Shown: positions 32,101 through 37,459 of the stretch, one piece after another
Layout: every line of letters starts with the position of its first letter
Numbering within the stretch: position 1 is the first letter of the stretch
Assembly: GCF_050908995.1 (NCBI RefSeq)
Contig: NC_135121.1
Location: forward strand, 3,038,001 to 3,102,000
DNA length: 64,000 bases
Source of the DNA: Andrena cerasifolii
Lineage: Eukaryota > Arthropoda > Insecta > Hymenoptera > Andrenidae
Direction: 5' to 3'
Translations under genes and position numbers: made by a program
The notes under the pieces: model-generated
Told to the model about the DNA's origin: nothing
The model's database searches: none
What the model saw: only the letters and a program-made list of their open reading frames with translations

Positions 32101-32367
32101 ATCTAGATCATTGACAATAAGAATGGGCGTTGTTCTCAAATATAATCCAACCACTGGCTCATGCTTATATTCATCGTATAGTTCTTTCAAGTATTCGCCC
32201 ATCGATAATTTCATAAAAATTACGTTTTTCACATTGCCGAAGAAGATGGACGGTTGAGGCGCAGGTATGCCTCGGTTTTTCCAAAAATGGAATGTTGATG
32301 TATAATAGTAGTAAACTGTTAAAAGTAGCAGTGCGGTACCGCATAAAATTTGGAAATAGTCTAACAT
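7965..32367 (-). CDS. Cytochrome P450, clan 3, CYP6-like (five exons)
   Basis: Exons are at 32367-32032, 27254-26729, 26040-25819, 25125-24874 and 8143-7965. They sum to 1515 nt, exactly 504 codons plus stop, with GT-AG introns of phase 0, 1, 1, 1. The product is a microsomal haem monooxygenase, a class used by insects for detoxification and hormone or pheromone chemistry; the substrate is unknown. Motifs in order are an N-terminal membrane anchor (LLLLTVYYYY), WRPLR (C-helix), AGFETSSST (I-helix oxygen-binding AGxET), ETLR (ExxR), PERF, and FGDGPRNCVG (haem Cys ligand). Exon 5 supplies GARFASIQSKIGL and the tail. The last intron is 16.7 kb because it holds the 15.4-kb palindrome, and intron 1 (4.8 kb) is filled with inverted-repeat elements. 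No disabling mutation is seen; whether the long intron is spliced is unknown. Confidence 0.92.
8185..8350 (+). repeat. Repeat starting ATACAGGGTGTCCCAG
   Basis: The opening ACAGGGTGTCCC at about 8197 is shared with the ends of several other repeats in this window (32985, 34101, 35297, 41856). Only the terminus is shared; the body here is different. Confidence 0.45.
8351..8764. mobile_element. Foldback MITE with ~125-bp inverted repeats
   Basis: CTACAGGGTGATTCTCCAGC at 8351 is answered by the complement at 8740-8764. The arms (8351-8480 and 8640-8764) share CCATGGCGAGGACAA and CGAATTTTA-like blocks, with divergence. It lies within the last intron of the P450 gene, just upstream of exon 5. No gene is present. 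Confidence 0.8.
8807..9100 (-). repeat. Left half of the interspersed repeat that received the palindrome
   Basis: Segments C' (about 8807-8998) and B' (8999-9100) match, in reverse complement, 53783-54070. Its partner to the right of the palindrome (24491-24768) supplies the remaining segment A' and an inverted C copy. Before the insertion the site was therefore a foldback-type repeat of roughly 570 bp. Confidence 0.8.
9101..9106 (+). other. Target-site duplication CACCCA (left)
   Basis: CACCCA directly abuts the first base of the palindrome and is repeated at 24485-24490. The uninterrupted repeat copy near 53.78 kb has CACAAA at the same place. Confidence 0.82.
9133..9182. repeat. 50-bp perfect subterminal hairpin (left)
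   Basis: This is a perfect 50-bp palindrome 26 bp inside the left terminus, centred on CATGATCATG. Each half contains TCAAGGTCA, the extended half-site recognised by monomeric nuclear receptors such as FTZ-F1/ERR. That role is inference only. Confidence 0.85.
9238..9425 (+). repeat. Purine-rich and short tandem repeats (left arm)
   Basis: GGTATCATCGAGGA with GAGGAG runs is repeated twice (9246-9330), followed by two tandem copies of a unit starting GCTACTCTGGAGCGTGGTAC (9340-9421). The mirror copy is at 24166-24353. Confidence 0.7.
9466..9536 (-). other. tRNA-like segment (left arm)
   Basis: Mirror of 24055-24125, where the evidence is given. Confidence 0.4.
9602..9626 (+). repeat. (AC)n microsatellite (left arm)
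   Basis: This is an uninterrupted CA run, mirrored as (TG)n at about 23965-23989. Confidence 0.9.
9843..9956 (-). CDS. ORF C, left-arm copy (short, unknown)
   Basis: Mirror of 23635-23748; see that entry. The sequence is identical as far as read. Confidence 0.25.
   Translation of the reverse strand: MPRFCVTFHSSRRQVTSPCTAAPEESNYARSRDTQRR
10054..10626 (-). CDS. ORF B, left-arm copy (190-residue unknown protein)
   Basis: Identical to the right-arm ORF B at 22965-23537. Coding is towards the outer end of the element. See the right-arm entry for the description. Confidence 0.6.
   Translation of the reverse strand: MGKKGRDYPLTATAYKRLTIGIRIGMDLCHVEIAIADNKGSELSFSMSTWKLLLQNEVDILQRLRSNATSPQTHIIIDHLRLEFTRMHDDQLIKITDNRVVIYMTEATMCKLFAYNHCIEHMYTWLTENMYSVSSKYATFVDVLRSATAPTDYVKLISESEHFEQHSLIDCELLACAINHIVHDARSKKC
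10816..11436 (-). CDS. ORF A, left-arm copy (acidic unknown protein, two exons)
   Basis: Exons are 11436-11413 and 11337-10816, mirror of 22155-22178 and 22254-22775. The translation is identical to the right-arm copy. Confidence 0.6.
   Translation of the reverse strand: MEMQSINTVSFHYHILVNRCVSNFENYKKTRFQIMSLPMNLKRPATATITAAAAVIHSSSPKMYVACRNVAVQTEEIRCAELYEAEANQDGDIFLKVFKKCDNPIHDYFEDDEEYWMHRYEQQTFLRDFDDDDNVQITISRNNHEYHPKSVVWRNVKAENIDFDTYRNKVSGLRASVVAVQTDPVQVPMDLPLTNLFADDVIEWDN
11818..12525 (+). repeat. 21-bp minisatellite (left arm)
   Basis: This is an array of about 21-bp units of the type CGTACCACTTTCAACGTCTAT, degenerating to GAACGGGTATCGAACG-type units in the middle. It is 42 bp (two units) longer than the right-arm array at 21108-21773. 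The extra 42 bp lies at about 11870-11911. Open frames across it are by-products of the 21-bp period. Confidence 0.9.
12754..12886 (-). CDS. Orphan C-terminal exon (left arm)
   Basis: Mirror of 20747-20879; see that entry. Confidence 0.35.
13418..14479 (-). CDS. Tret1: Tret1-like sugar transporter, 3' exon (left-arm copy)
   Basis: Mirror image of 19154-20215 with an identical translation. Because both copies are intact and identical while lacking the same 5' exons, the fragment was captured before the arms were duplicated or homogenised. See the right-arm entry for motifs. Confidence 0.85.
   Translation of the reverse strand, partial: ELYAARLLAGLALGIFICFLPMYIGEISSPATRGAASSLVGIIYNTGILVTFIVAPHLSLSLMAGIFLVVNIAFAIACCFMPESPYFLIMRNRVDEAEDVLEKLRGKADVSEELQTMVDSLSKTEKDVVKSGTLKDMFASRGNLRALIIILLFTVTHNFGGFFTILIYGQLIFKSTSNLMSDYSMNIVIGVTQVVSSFLTTFLVDKLGRKPFILASGITAAICDLMIGVFFYAEEYLNLNVQMYTWALLLASIILIFTFNCGLVSLQIILMSEISATEVKAMGTCLVGVIGGVLGTIATKLYIWVAINLNYGHSLPFLAYSVVVAACTLILFRITPETKGKTFVEIQRDLNTL
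14647..16003. mobile_element. TA-flanked MITE, TIR TGGGTCATTCCA (left arm)
   Basis: TGGGTCATTCCACGCC at 14647 and GGGGTGGAATGACCCA ending at 16003 form inverted termini with a further ~130 bp of diverged complementarity. TA is duplicated at 14645-14646 and 16004-16005, as for Tc1/mariner-type insertions. A second element (15255-15860) is nested in it. Mirror copy at 17630-18986. Confidence 0.85.
15255..15860. mobile_element. Nested element with TGTAGGGTGACCTG termini (left arm)
   Basis: TGTAGGGTGACCTGTCC at 15255 is answered by GGGCAGGTCACCCTACA ending at 15860. The interior (15540-15660) contains a block, GACCAATGGCGCG with ACGAACGGGGCTGG, that is shared with 30200-30420. Mirror copy at 17773-18378. 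Confidence 0.75.
16354..17279. mobile_element. Foldback Tc1-like element at the exact palindrome centre
   Basis: CAGTAGCGGACAAAACAG at 16354 and its complement ending at 17279 are flanked by TA. The 424-bp arms are perfect except for one base and enclose the 78-bp loop 16778-16855, which includes GTGCGCGCGCAC. The termini resemble Tc1/mariner TIRs. The central GC-rich open frames are shadows of this palindrome. Its position at the symmetry axis suggests it seeded the larger inverted duplication. Confidence 0.7.
17630..18986. mobile_element. TA-flanked MITE, TIR TGGGTCATTCCA (right arm)
   Basis: Mirror copy of 14647-16003, including the nested element at 17773-18378. Confidence 0.85.
17773..18378. 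mobile_element. Nested TGTAGGGTGACCTG element (right arm)
   Basis: Mirror of 15255-15860. Confidence 0.75.
19154..20215 (+). CDS. Tret1: Tret1-like facilitated trehalose/sugar transporter, 3' exon only (right arm)
   Basis: An open frame of 353 codons follows a perfect acceptor (TTTTTTTTATAG/GAATTG at 19153). It encodes the C-terminal three quarters of an MFS sugar transporter: YAARLLAGLALG, EISSPATRG, PESPYFL, a cytoplasmic loop, about eight further membrane helices, DKLGRKP and PETKGKTF. Insect Tret1 proteins are usually about 450-520 residues; the first roughly 100-130 residues (helices 1-2) are missing. No upstream exon is seen between the acceptor and the palindrome centre; that interval is filled by two transposons. 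The retained splice acceptor shows that it came from genomic DNA, not from a spliced mRNA. In a host setting the protein would move trehalose across the plasma membrane; here it is probably a captured non-functional fragment. Confidence 0.87.
   Translation, partial: ELYAARLLAGLALGIFICFLPMYIGEISSPATRGAASSLVGIIYNTGILVTFIVAPHLSLSLMAGIFLVVNIAFAIACCFMPESPYFLIMRNRVDEAEDVLEKLRGKADVSEELQTMVDSLSKTEKDVVKSGTLKDMFASRGNLRALIIILLFTVTHNFGGFFTILIYGQLIFKSTSNLMSDYSMNIVIGVTQVVSSFLTTFLVDKLGRKPFILASGITAAICDLMIGVFFYAEEYLNLNVQMYTWALLLASIILIFTFNCGLVSLQIILMSEISATEVKAMGTCLVGVIGGVLGTIATKLYIWVAINLNYGHSLPFLAYSVVVAACTLILFRITPETKGKTFVEIQRDLNTL
20747..20879 (+). CDS. Orphan C-terminal exon of an unknown protein (right arm)
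   Basis: After an acceptor-like ATTGAAATAG, the frame reads NCCEWLVDFLDENTRVDVII then ETLDIDYEDIKSLNKLNVVN, and TGA at 20877-20879. AATAAA signals follow within 100 bp. Acidic and hydrophobic residues alternate as in a folded helix. No upstream exon was found before the Tret1 stop at 20215, so its parent gene is unknown. It is short and therefore uncertain; identity in both arms is not evidence of function because the arms are nearly identical throughout. Confidence 0.35.
21108..21773 (-). repeat. 21-bp minisatellite (right arm)
   Basis: Mirror of 11818-12525, two units shorter and with at least two substitutions. Confidence 0.9.
22155..22775 (+). CDS. ORF A: acidic unknown protein, two exons (right arm)
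   Basis: Exon 1 is 22155-22178 (MEMQSINT). A strong donor ACC/GTAAGT, a 75-bp intron and acceptor TTTCAG at 22253 join it in phase 0 to 22254-22775 (IMSLPMNLKRP...). The frame also stays open through the intron. The spliced product is about 181 residues. It has an Ala-rich N-terminal stretch (TATITAAAAV), an acidic middle (DYFEDDEEYW, FDDDDN) and two similar motifs, RNVAVQTEE and VVAVQTDP, which resemble the VQT core bound by dynein light chain LC8 (inference). It is followed within 100 bp by a possible poly(A) region and then ORF B in the same direction. I do not recognise the family. Confidence 0.6.
   Translation: MEMQSINTVSFHYHILVNRCVSNFENYKKTRFQIMSLPMNLKRPATATITAAAAVIHSSSPKMYVACRNVAVQTEEIRCAELYEAEANQDGDIFLKVFKKCDNPIHDYFEDDEEYWMHRYEQQTFLRDFDDDDNVQITISRNNHEYHPKSVVWRNVKAENIDFDTYRNKVSGLRASVVAVQTDPVQVPMDLPLTNLFADDVIEWDN
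22776..22931 (+). promoter_or_regulatory. Repeated intergenic unit U1 (A to B)
   Basis: The spacer between ORF A and ORF B shares with 23538-23634 the ordered blocks GTAACAATATATAT, TATATTATTTCTC, a C-rich patch (CCTCCTCCCACGGCC or CCTCCCCGCC), and TAATTTT(T)AAGATTC. It ends with an acceptor-like TTTTTAAG. It probably carries the end of one transcript and the start of the next. The mirror is at 10660-10815. Confidence 0.5.
22965..23537 (+). CDS. ORF B: unknown protein of about 190-200 residues (right arm)
   Basis: The frame is open upstream of 22965 with no ATG; the first in-frame codon given here is TTG. An acceptor-like TTTTTAAG at 22931 would start the exon with RRFNNYYFSALGKKGRDYPL. The body reads LTIGIRIGMDLCHVEIAIAD, then a series of predicted alpha/beta segments, and ends HDARSKKC. 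It is balanced in charge, with no membrane segment, no zinc ligands in a recognisable spacing and no signal peptide. Context is the middle of the A-B-C cassette. The start is uncertain and the family is not recognised; a search against Polinton, adintovirus and insect unknown-protein sets would decide. Confidence 0.6.
   Translation: MGKKGRDYPLTATAYKRLTIGIRIGMDLCHVEIAIADNKGSELSFSMSTWKLLLQNEVDILQRLRSNATSPQTHIIIDHLRLEFTRMHDDQLIKITDNRVVIYMTEATMCKLFAYNHCIEHMYTWLTENMYSVSSKYATFVDVLRSATAPTDYVKLISESEHFEQHSLIDCELLACAINHIVHDARSKKC
23538..23634 (+). promoter_or_regulatory. Repeated intergenic unit U2 (B to C)
   Basis: A shorter copy of U1 with the same block order, ending CTAATTTTAAG just before ORF C. 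The mirror is at 9957-10053. Confidence 0.5.
23635..23748 (+). CDS. ORF C: short frame after unit U2 (right arm)
   Basis: Downstream of the acceptor-like TTTTAAG the frame reads IPRFCVTFHSSRRQVTSPCT and stops after 37 codons. Its first residues (IPRF) resemble those of ORF B (IRRF) because the U units continue into the coding start. It may be a truncated third gene of the same cassette, or non-coding. Confidence 0.25.
   Translation: MPRFCVTFHSSRRQVTSPCTAAPEESNYARSRDTQRR
23965..23989 (+). repeat. (TG)n microsatellite (right arm)
   Basis: Mirror of 9602-9626. Confidence 0.9.
24055..24125 (+). other. tRNA-like segment (right arm)
   Basis: TTGGGGGAGTTGGTTAGGCGG fits a pol III A box and GGGTTCGAGCCCCG fits a B box at the normal spacing. 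The flanks (GACGGCG and CCCCGTCG) can partly pair as an acceptor stem. The T-arm pairs imperfectly, so it is more likely a tRNA-derived SINE head or tRNA pseudogene than a working tRNA. Confidence 0.45.
24166..24353 (-). repeat. Purine-rich and short tandem repeats (right arm)
   Basis: Mirror of 9238-9425, with one substitution at 24310. Confidence 0.7.
24409..24458. repeat. 50-bp perfect subterminal hairpin (right)
   Basis: Mirror of 9133-9182, ending 26 bp inside the right terminus. Confidence 0.85.
24485..24490 (+). other. Target-site duplication CACCCA (right)
   Basis: Direct copy of 9101-9106 immediately outside the right terminus ...CTTACTACT. Confidence 0.82.
24491..24768 (+). repeat. 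Right half of the interrupted target repeat
   Basis: TTTTTGCAGATATC onward matches the reverse complement of 53690-53776 (segment A'). From about 24591 it continues with segment C in direct orientation (AATAATTTGACGGAAAAGC...), the inverted partner of 8807-8998. Confidence 0.78.
24874..25125 (-). CDS. P450 exon 4 (ExxR to haem-binding loop)
   Basis: The acceptor is TTATACAG/AGACACTAAG and the donor is TGTTG/GTATGTTG, phase 1. It encodes ETLRKYP, the PERF motif and FGDGPRNCV. The next exon does not follow on this side; the palindrome begins 390 bp downstream and the missing exon is at 8143. Confidence 0.93.
25819..26040 (-). CDS. P450 exon 3 (I-helix)
   Basis: The acceptor is TTTGCAG/AATTAACAG and the donor is CGAG/GTGCGT, phase 1. 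It contains the I-helix AGFETSSSTIGHTLYEMA and ends YLDKVFR, so that the ExxR Glu codon is completed by exon 4. Confidence 0.93.
26729..27254 (-). CDS. P450 exon 2 (C-helix to G-helix region)
   Basis: The acceptor is TTCACAG/GGTGGA and the donor is TTG/GTACAT, phase 1. It carries RWRPLRARLSPVFTSGKLK, typical of CYP6-type enzymes, and ends NPHNLENI. Confidence 0.93.
28178..28412. mobile_element. hAT-type foldback MITE with 8-bp duplication
   Basis: CAGGGTTGACTAACTG...AGTTAGTCAACCCTG forms a nearly perfect hairpin of about 105 bp per arm. Flanks are TTATAGAA (28170-28177) and ATATAGAA (28413-28420), an 8-bp duplication with one mismatch. The CAGGG terminus and 8-bp duplication are standard for hAT elements. 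Confidence 0.85.
28421..29229. other. Interior of the long-TIR element, GC-richer, no gene
   Basis: At 28583-28845 a segment begins TGTAGGATTGAAC and ends CATAACACTACA, which could be a solo LTR, but I see no flanking duplication. The rest is unremarkable. Confidence 0.25.
29915..31330. mobile_element. Inverted-repeat element in P450 intron 1
   Basis: TACAGGGTCATCATTTAATC at 29915 and its complement ending ATGATGACCCTGTA at about 31327 head ~230-bp inverted arms (GGTAAAATGGCAACAGCG, GCCCGAGCTT/AAGCTCGGG). The left arm is interrupted at about 30165-30420 by a GC-rich insert related to 15540-15660. A half copy lies at 52612-52925. No transposase is seen. Confidence 0.65.
31331..32031. other. 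Remaining intron 1 of the P450 gene
   Basis: This contains a C-run (31558-31575) and a segment at 31730-31860 (CCAAGAAATGGTGGGGATAA) related to repeats at about 30225, 49700 and 60790. No coding signal is seen. Confidence 0.3.
32032..32367 (-). CDS. P450 exon 1 (membrane anchor and N-terminal region)
   Basis: This begins ATG at 32367 with MLDYFQILCGTALLLLTVYY, a single-pass anchor, then the proline-rich hinge RGIPAPQPS. It ends ...DPFPK at donor AAG/GTACTTG, phase 0, continuing into GGPLADHLF of exon 2. Confidence 0.92.
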
Positions 32368-32984
32368 GTTGAATTATGTTTCCTAAACAAAAAAGAATGC
32401 CAAAAGGTTAGTTGGTATACAATTCATACAACACTGTTCAAATGAATGATATTGACTTATGAATTTTATGAACTTTTTTTATCGACAATTGTCCATACTG
32501 AAGAGATAGAAACTCTCCTCCCAGTTTGGAGTGGTCAAATGCATTTCATTGAATATTCACTCCAACGACGAATGTAATATACGCCTCCTATAGACTAGGC
32601 TGGTGTGAAAATATTAATTTTCGATAAATGGTTTGGAATACCTGGGAAAATATGGGGAGCGGGATTATTAAGTACTCCTAAAAGTATTTTTTGTTTCTCT
32701 TAACGGTTTGAGGTGCCCCACCGTGATGAAAATTGGAATATATCTACAAAAAAACATAGATTTGGAGACGTGCACCATAGTTGGCCTAAGATTGCTGTAC
32801 TTCCATTAGAAATCTACTATGACCGTGAAATAACTTCTAGCCACCATTTCCGAACATTCCATCACACATACTATCAGACAGACAAGGTCAGTACTCACAC
32901 TATGAAAGCTTTAATACCGCAGCATTCATTCCGCTTTAATAGTTCCCTATTTTTTTATTTTTGTTATCATACTGTCATACTTCA

Positions 32985-33635
32985 TATACAGGGTGTCCCA
33001 CTAAGGAGTGGACAGCGCGATATCTCTTAAAGTATTGTCGATAAAAATATAAAAAAAATAGGGAATTGCATGGTTCGAGGGGGCCCATTTATTAGCGCGA
33101 ACGAATTTTGTTTTCGATTATTATTTTAAAAGATACGATGGTCAAGTTCGGTTTTTCAAATGGAACTATTTTTTTTGAAGACCTGAGTTGATAGTGCGTT
33201 CCAAGACAAATTCAATAAGCTTTAATGTATACACTTTATTTCCACTGGTTTTTAAGATATTGCGCTTGCAAAATTACTGATTTTCACTGGAAGAAAACCC
33301 TCTGGAATAGCAAGGACCGGGGTCGGTCTTACTGGCGCCACGGGTGGCACTGCCTGTTGAAATGGATACTTACCTGCCAAAGGTCTACGCCAGAAATGGC
33401 AGGCCCAAAGGCTGGACAATTCTTTTCCGTCAGAAATGCTACTTAGGTAGGTACATCTGCGGTATCGAGAAGCGCATCGTTACTTTTATTTCGCACTTGC
33501 ATCTACGCTCGAATGGCCGGTTCTTTTGGGAGGGATGTAAGTTGGATTGGTTAGGTTAGGAGGAGTGAAAGTTGCTAGACTAAATTTCAACCATAGGGAG
33601 CAGATTGTATCAGAACCAATCGGATTTGCATCCCT
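32985..33635 (+). repeat. Foldback family ACAGGGTGTCCCACTAAG, half copy
   Basis: This matches 34101-34760 almost base for base: left arm, loop and the first ~30 bp of the opposite arm. It then breaks into a Tc1-like transposase fragment at 33640. Confidence 0.85.
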
Positions 33636-33639
33636 CACA

Positions 33640-33892
33640 AACGGCTGCTCTCTTGAAGAGCCCTCTTCACAGCAATACCTCCTCAGATTTAAGTCCAATC
33701 GAAAATTTGTTGGCACTTTGGAAACAATTTATACGCGACAAAATAAAACAAAAAATAAAAATGAACTTTTGGAAGCCATTAAGCTGTTATGGAAACAAAT
33801 TTTGCCATCGCAGTGTGAAAACTTCATTACATCGATGCCAAAACGTATACAAGCTGTGATACGTGCACGTGGGAACGTCACAAAATACTAGG
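33640..33892 (+). pseudogene. Tc1-like transposase, C-terminal fragment
   Basis: A first frame gives SSDLSPIENLLALWKQF (the D-x-NPIE-like third catalytic region of Tc1 transposases) and a second frame gives ELLEAIKLLWKQILPSQCEN and MPKRIQAVIRARGNVTKY, then TAG. A frameshift separates them. The N-terminal two thirds are missing. Confidence 0.75.
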
Positions 33893-34100
33893 TAATATAA
33901 ATATTAAATCAATTATTGTTAATTTCCTTGCAAGTTCATAATGTTACATACTTTTTTCCAGAACATCGGTCCGTTCCATACTTATTTCCCAGACACATTT
34001 TGTTTCTTCCATACTTTGTATTATATAATAAACAAAATTCTTAATTATTTTTGGTGCTTTTACTTTAAAATAAACCAATTTAACATTACCACGCGTTTCA

Positions 34101-35297
34101 TATACAGGGTGTCCCACTAAGGAGTGGACAGCGCGATATCTCTTAAAGTATTGTCGATAAAAATATAAAAAAAATAGGGAATTGCATGGTTCGAGGGGGC
34201 CCATTTATTAGCGCGAACGAATTTTGTTTTCGATTATTATTTTAAAAAATACGATGGTCAAGTTCGGTTTTTCAAATGGAACTATTTTTTTTGAAGACCT
34301 GAGTTGATAGTGCGTTCCAAGACAAATTCAATAAGCTTTAATGTATACACTTTATTTCCACTGGTTTTTAAGATATTGCGCTTGCAAATTTACTGATTTT
34401 CACTGCAAGAAACCCCTCTGGAATGGCAAAAACCGGGGGCGGTCTTACTAGCGCCACGGGTGGCACTGCCTGTTGAAATGGATACTTACCTGCCAAAGGT
34501 CTAGGCCAGAAATGGCAGGCCCAAAGGCTAGACAATTCTTTTCCGTCAGAAATGCTACTTAGGTAGGTACATCTGCGGTATCGAGAAGCGCATCGTTACT
34601 TTTATTTCGCACTTGCTTGTACGCTCGGATAGCCGGTTCTTTTGGGAGGGATGCAAGTTGGATTGGTTAAGTTAGGAGGAGTGAAAGTTGCTAGACTAAA
34701 TTTCAACCATAGGGAGCAGATTGTATCAGAACCAATCGGATTTGCATCCCTCACAAAAGAACCGGCCATCCGAGCGTAGAAGCAAGTGCGAAATAAAAGT
34801 AACGATGCGCTTCTCGATACCGCAGATGTACCTACCTAAGTAGCATTTCTGACGGAAAAGAATTGTCCAGCCTTTGGGCCTGCCATTTCTGGCGTAGACC
34901 TTTGGCAGGTAAGTATCCATTTCAACAGGCAGTGCCACCCGTGGCGCCAGTAAGACCGCCCCCGGTTTTTCCCATTCCAGAGGGGTTTCTTGCAGTGAAA
35001 ATCAGTAAATTTGCAAGCGCAATATCTTAAAAACCAGTGGAAATAAAGCGTATACATTAAAGCTTATTGAATTTGTCTTGGAACGCACTATCAACTCAGG
35101 TCTTCAAAAAAAATAGTTCCATTTGAAAAACCGAACTTGACCATCGTATCTTTTAAAATAATAATCGAAAACAAAATTCGTTCGCGCTAATAAATGGGCC
35201 CCCTCGAACCATGCAATTCCCTATTTTTTTTATATTTTTATCGACAATACTTTAAGAGATATCGCGCTGTCCACTCCTTAGTGGGACACCCTGTATA
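34101..35297. mobile_element. 1.2-kb foldback element (two ~570-bp arms)
   Basis: TATACAGGGTGTCCCACTAA at 34101 and its complement ending at 35297 delimit two arms that are about 98 percent alike by eye, with a 62-bp loop (34669-34730). Open frames inside are mirrored and have no protein resemblance. A half copy is at 32985 and a diverged copy at 46545-47055. Confidence 0.88.
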
Positions 35298-35559
35298 TAC
35301 CGTTGCATATTATACATAAAAAATATTGGTGTTTCTCGTTAATTTCGTATTTTTGCGTTTGGTTCCAAACTTATTGCCAGGGGGTGTAGAACTGTTATAA
35401 CGTACAAACTATACAAGACTTATTGAAATCAAATAACTTATTGAAATCAAACTTATGAAGACATTATCTAAGAACGCTCTAACAAATAATTGGATCAATG
35501 TCTACAGCTTTACTATGAATATTATCAACAAAAAAAAAAACAACAGAGGAGACACTTAC
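35298..35559. other. Spacer, no gene
   Basis: AT-rich. From about 35470 the sequence is shared with 6370-6457 (intron side of the duplicated exon cassette). Confidence 0.4.
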
Positions 35560-35660
35560 CTGAATGATCGAAATAACGAAATCAGCTTGCCCACGGTATA
35601 CGAATCGTCGTATTGCTCAGCGTAACTCCGTGAAGCAAAAGACACACTAAACACGCACAT
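35560..35660 (-). CDS. Putative first coding exon, copy 2 (with signal-peptide-like start)
   Basis: ATG at 35660 opens MCVFSVSFASRSYAEQYDDS followed by YTVGKLISLFRSFR, then donor CAG/GTAAGTG in phase 2. The first dozen residues are hydrophobic and could be a short signal sequence; copy 1 at 6458-6546 lacks part of it. An in-frame TAA lies upstream, supporting this start. Sequence is shared with copy 1 for about 250 bp, upstream as well as in the exon, so a promoter-exon block was duplicated. A second exon was not located. The protein is not recognised. Confidence 0.4.
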
Positions 35661-35729
35661 AGTTATGTAAAGTAAACGTTTTGGAAACTTTTATGGTAAA
35701 ACGCCGTTACGTTTGCCCCCGCTCTCCCC

Positions 35730-37459
35730 TACCCAAAACTGTAGGAAATCGTTCTCTACAACCGACTCGCGTGACAATACAGTAATAAACCGCGACCCTG
35801 GCGAAATGCTTTGGCCCATTAGCCTGATTAATTTTAAATACGCCTCGCGTATTGCGTAATGCGACGCGACTTATAACGCGAAAGTTATTATCATACATAG
35901 GTAATCGATCAACTTGTTTTTTTACCCATTAATGATGGTAACATCTCTGGGCAGCTGTGACTGGATTTTCAAGGCCAAGGGTCTTTCAACGTCTATTCAG
36001 TGTTGAACGTTGTATGTCACATTTCAGTGCTGCTACGGGTTACGTAGTCTTGAAAATATAAAATATTTCATTTAAATTTTCAGAAACAACTCTCTACGTT
36101 TAGCACGCAGTTACTTCTATTCCAAAAAATGGAAAAATCTTAAGGGGCTGCGTGTAAAAAATTTGATGGTCGAAAAATAATGTCTACCCTAATAAACACC
36201 CGTAATTTAATGATAAAAAAAAGTATAATATGTGTAATAGAATATGTCCTTATAACATAGAGAAATTGTAAGGATTTTGAAGACGCTTTAAGGACGTCTT
36301 TTAAAGAGCTGCATTGACAAGGGGAGGACACCAAGTGATAGACATCGATTTTGATGAGCCTTCGCACGATGGATCTATGTCGAAAATAAGTAAATACGTG
36401 TCCGAGCGTTTCTGCCAACGGGCCTTAATAATAGAGATATTTACATGTAAATTATTAAATATTTCATAGTGCTCATGTAAAACACAAAAGCCATAATCTC
36501 TACTTAAAGATATGCCGTGAAGCGTTCGGTATGACTGTTGGCGTGGTGTTGTTGCGGTCGTGAGTTCGATTCCGCCTTTGACTATATATTTTTTCATACT
36601 TTATTTTTTCCACACTGTATGAACAGTGAGAAAAAAGGTAACGATAGTAACGTTCGTTATTAATTCTTTTAAATGTATAAATATAATTAAAGTTTTTTTT
36701 GTTAACGTGGGAAAATCTTCGAAAGACACCCTGACACCTCCAGAGGGGAATCCCCCGAGGGCGCCAGGGTAGTGTAGGATTTTTACCCACTAAAACCCCG
36801 CGGCATCCATCGCGCGATGGGGGATCACCGGAAACTTCGAATAGGACATCGCAGTAATGCCGCTGAATAATTAATACACCTATTGTTAAATCCCCAAGGA
36901 TGAGATAAACTCGTTCAGGGTTTGTTCACTTCGCAACTGAGTTGCCGACTACGAAGGACCACCCTTACTAGGGACAACGCTTGATTATTTTCCAAATGTT
37001 TATTTTCACAACTTAACTTAAAACAAGGTTAATAACGTGATTCGATCCGAATATCCTCATTCGCACGAAAAGAGTCTGTCTATGTTCGAGGTTTTCCTAG
37101 TTCTGACGATTTGCCCGTCGCCCAGTTTCCTCCAAGTCACTCAGCCCTCCTTGGTCGGGAAAAAATGGGCCTTGCCTAATCAGTGTTTCGTGGCTTGGTG
37201 ACACCCTTCCATTACTCTTAGCGTGCCTTCCTGGGGTGGGATGCGTGGGCATTGGCCTCCCCCGGTTGCTGACGTCGACTCGGCACTGCCTGGGAAAAAA
37301 CCCTCGGTCCCTGACGTCACGGGCGGCCCACTAGCTCGTGGGAACCGTTGAACGGTCGAAATCATGGTTTCCTTCAAGGGCCCAATCTTCACGGTCTAGG
37401 ATGTGTCAGACTCGGCGCTCCGAGGACGAGAGCGTGAGTCAAGGCCTTCTCATGGTCTA
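35730..37459. other. Spacer with unassigned transposon pieces
   Basis: A pol III B-box-like GAGTTCGATTCCGCC lies on the plus strand near 36560. The GC-richer stretch 36774-37400 begins TGTAGGATTTTTACCC and may be an LTR or LINE 3' sequence adjoining the Jockey relic. No gene is seen. Confidence 0.3.

Noticed and set aside
36540..36580. tRNA gene suggested by a B-box-like GAGTTCGATTCCGCC
   Set aside because: No convincing A box or cloverleaf at the right distance.
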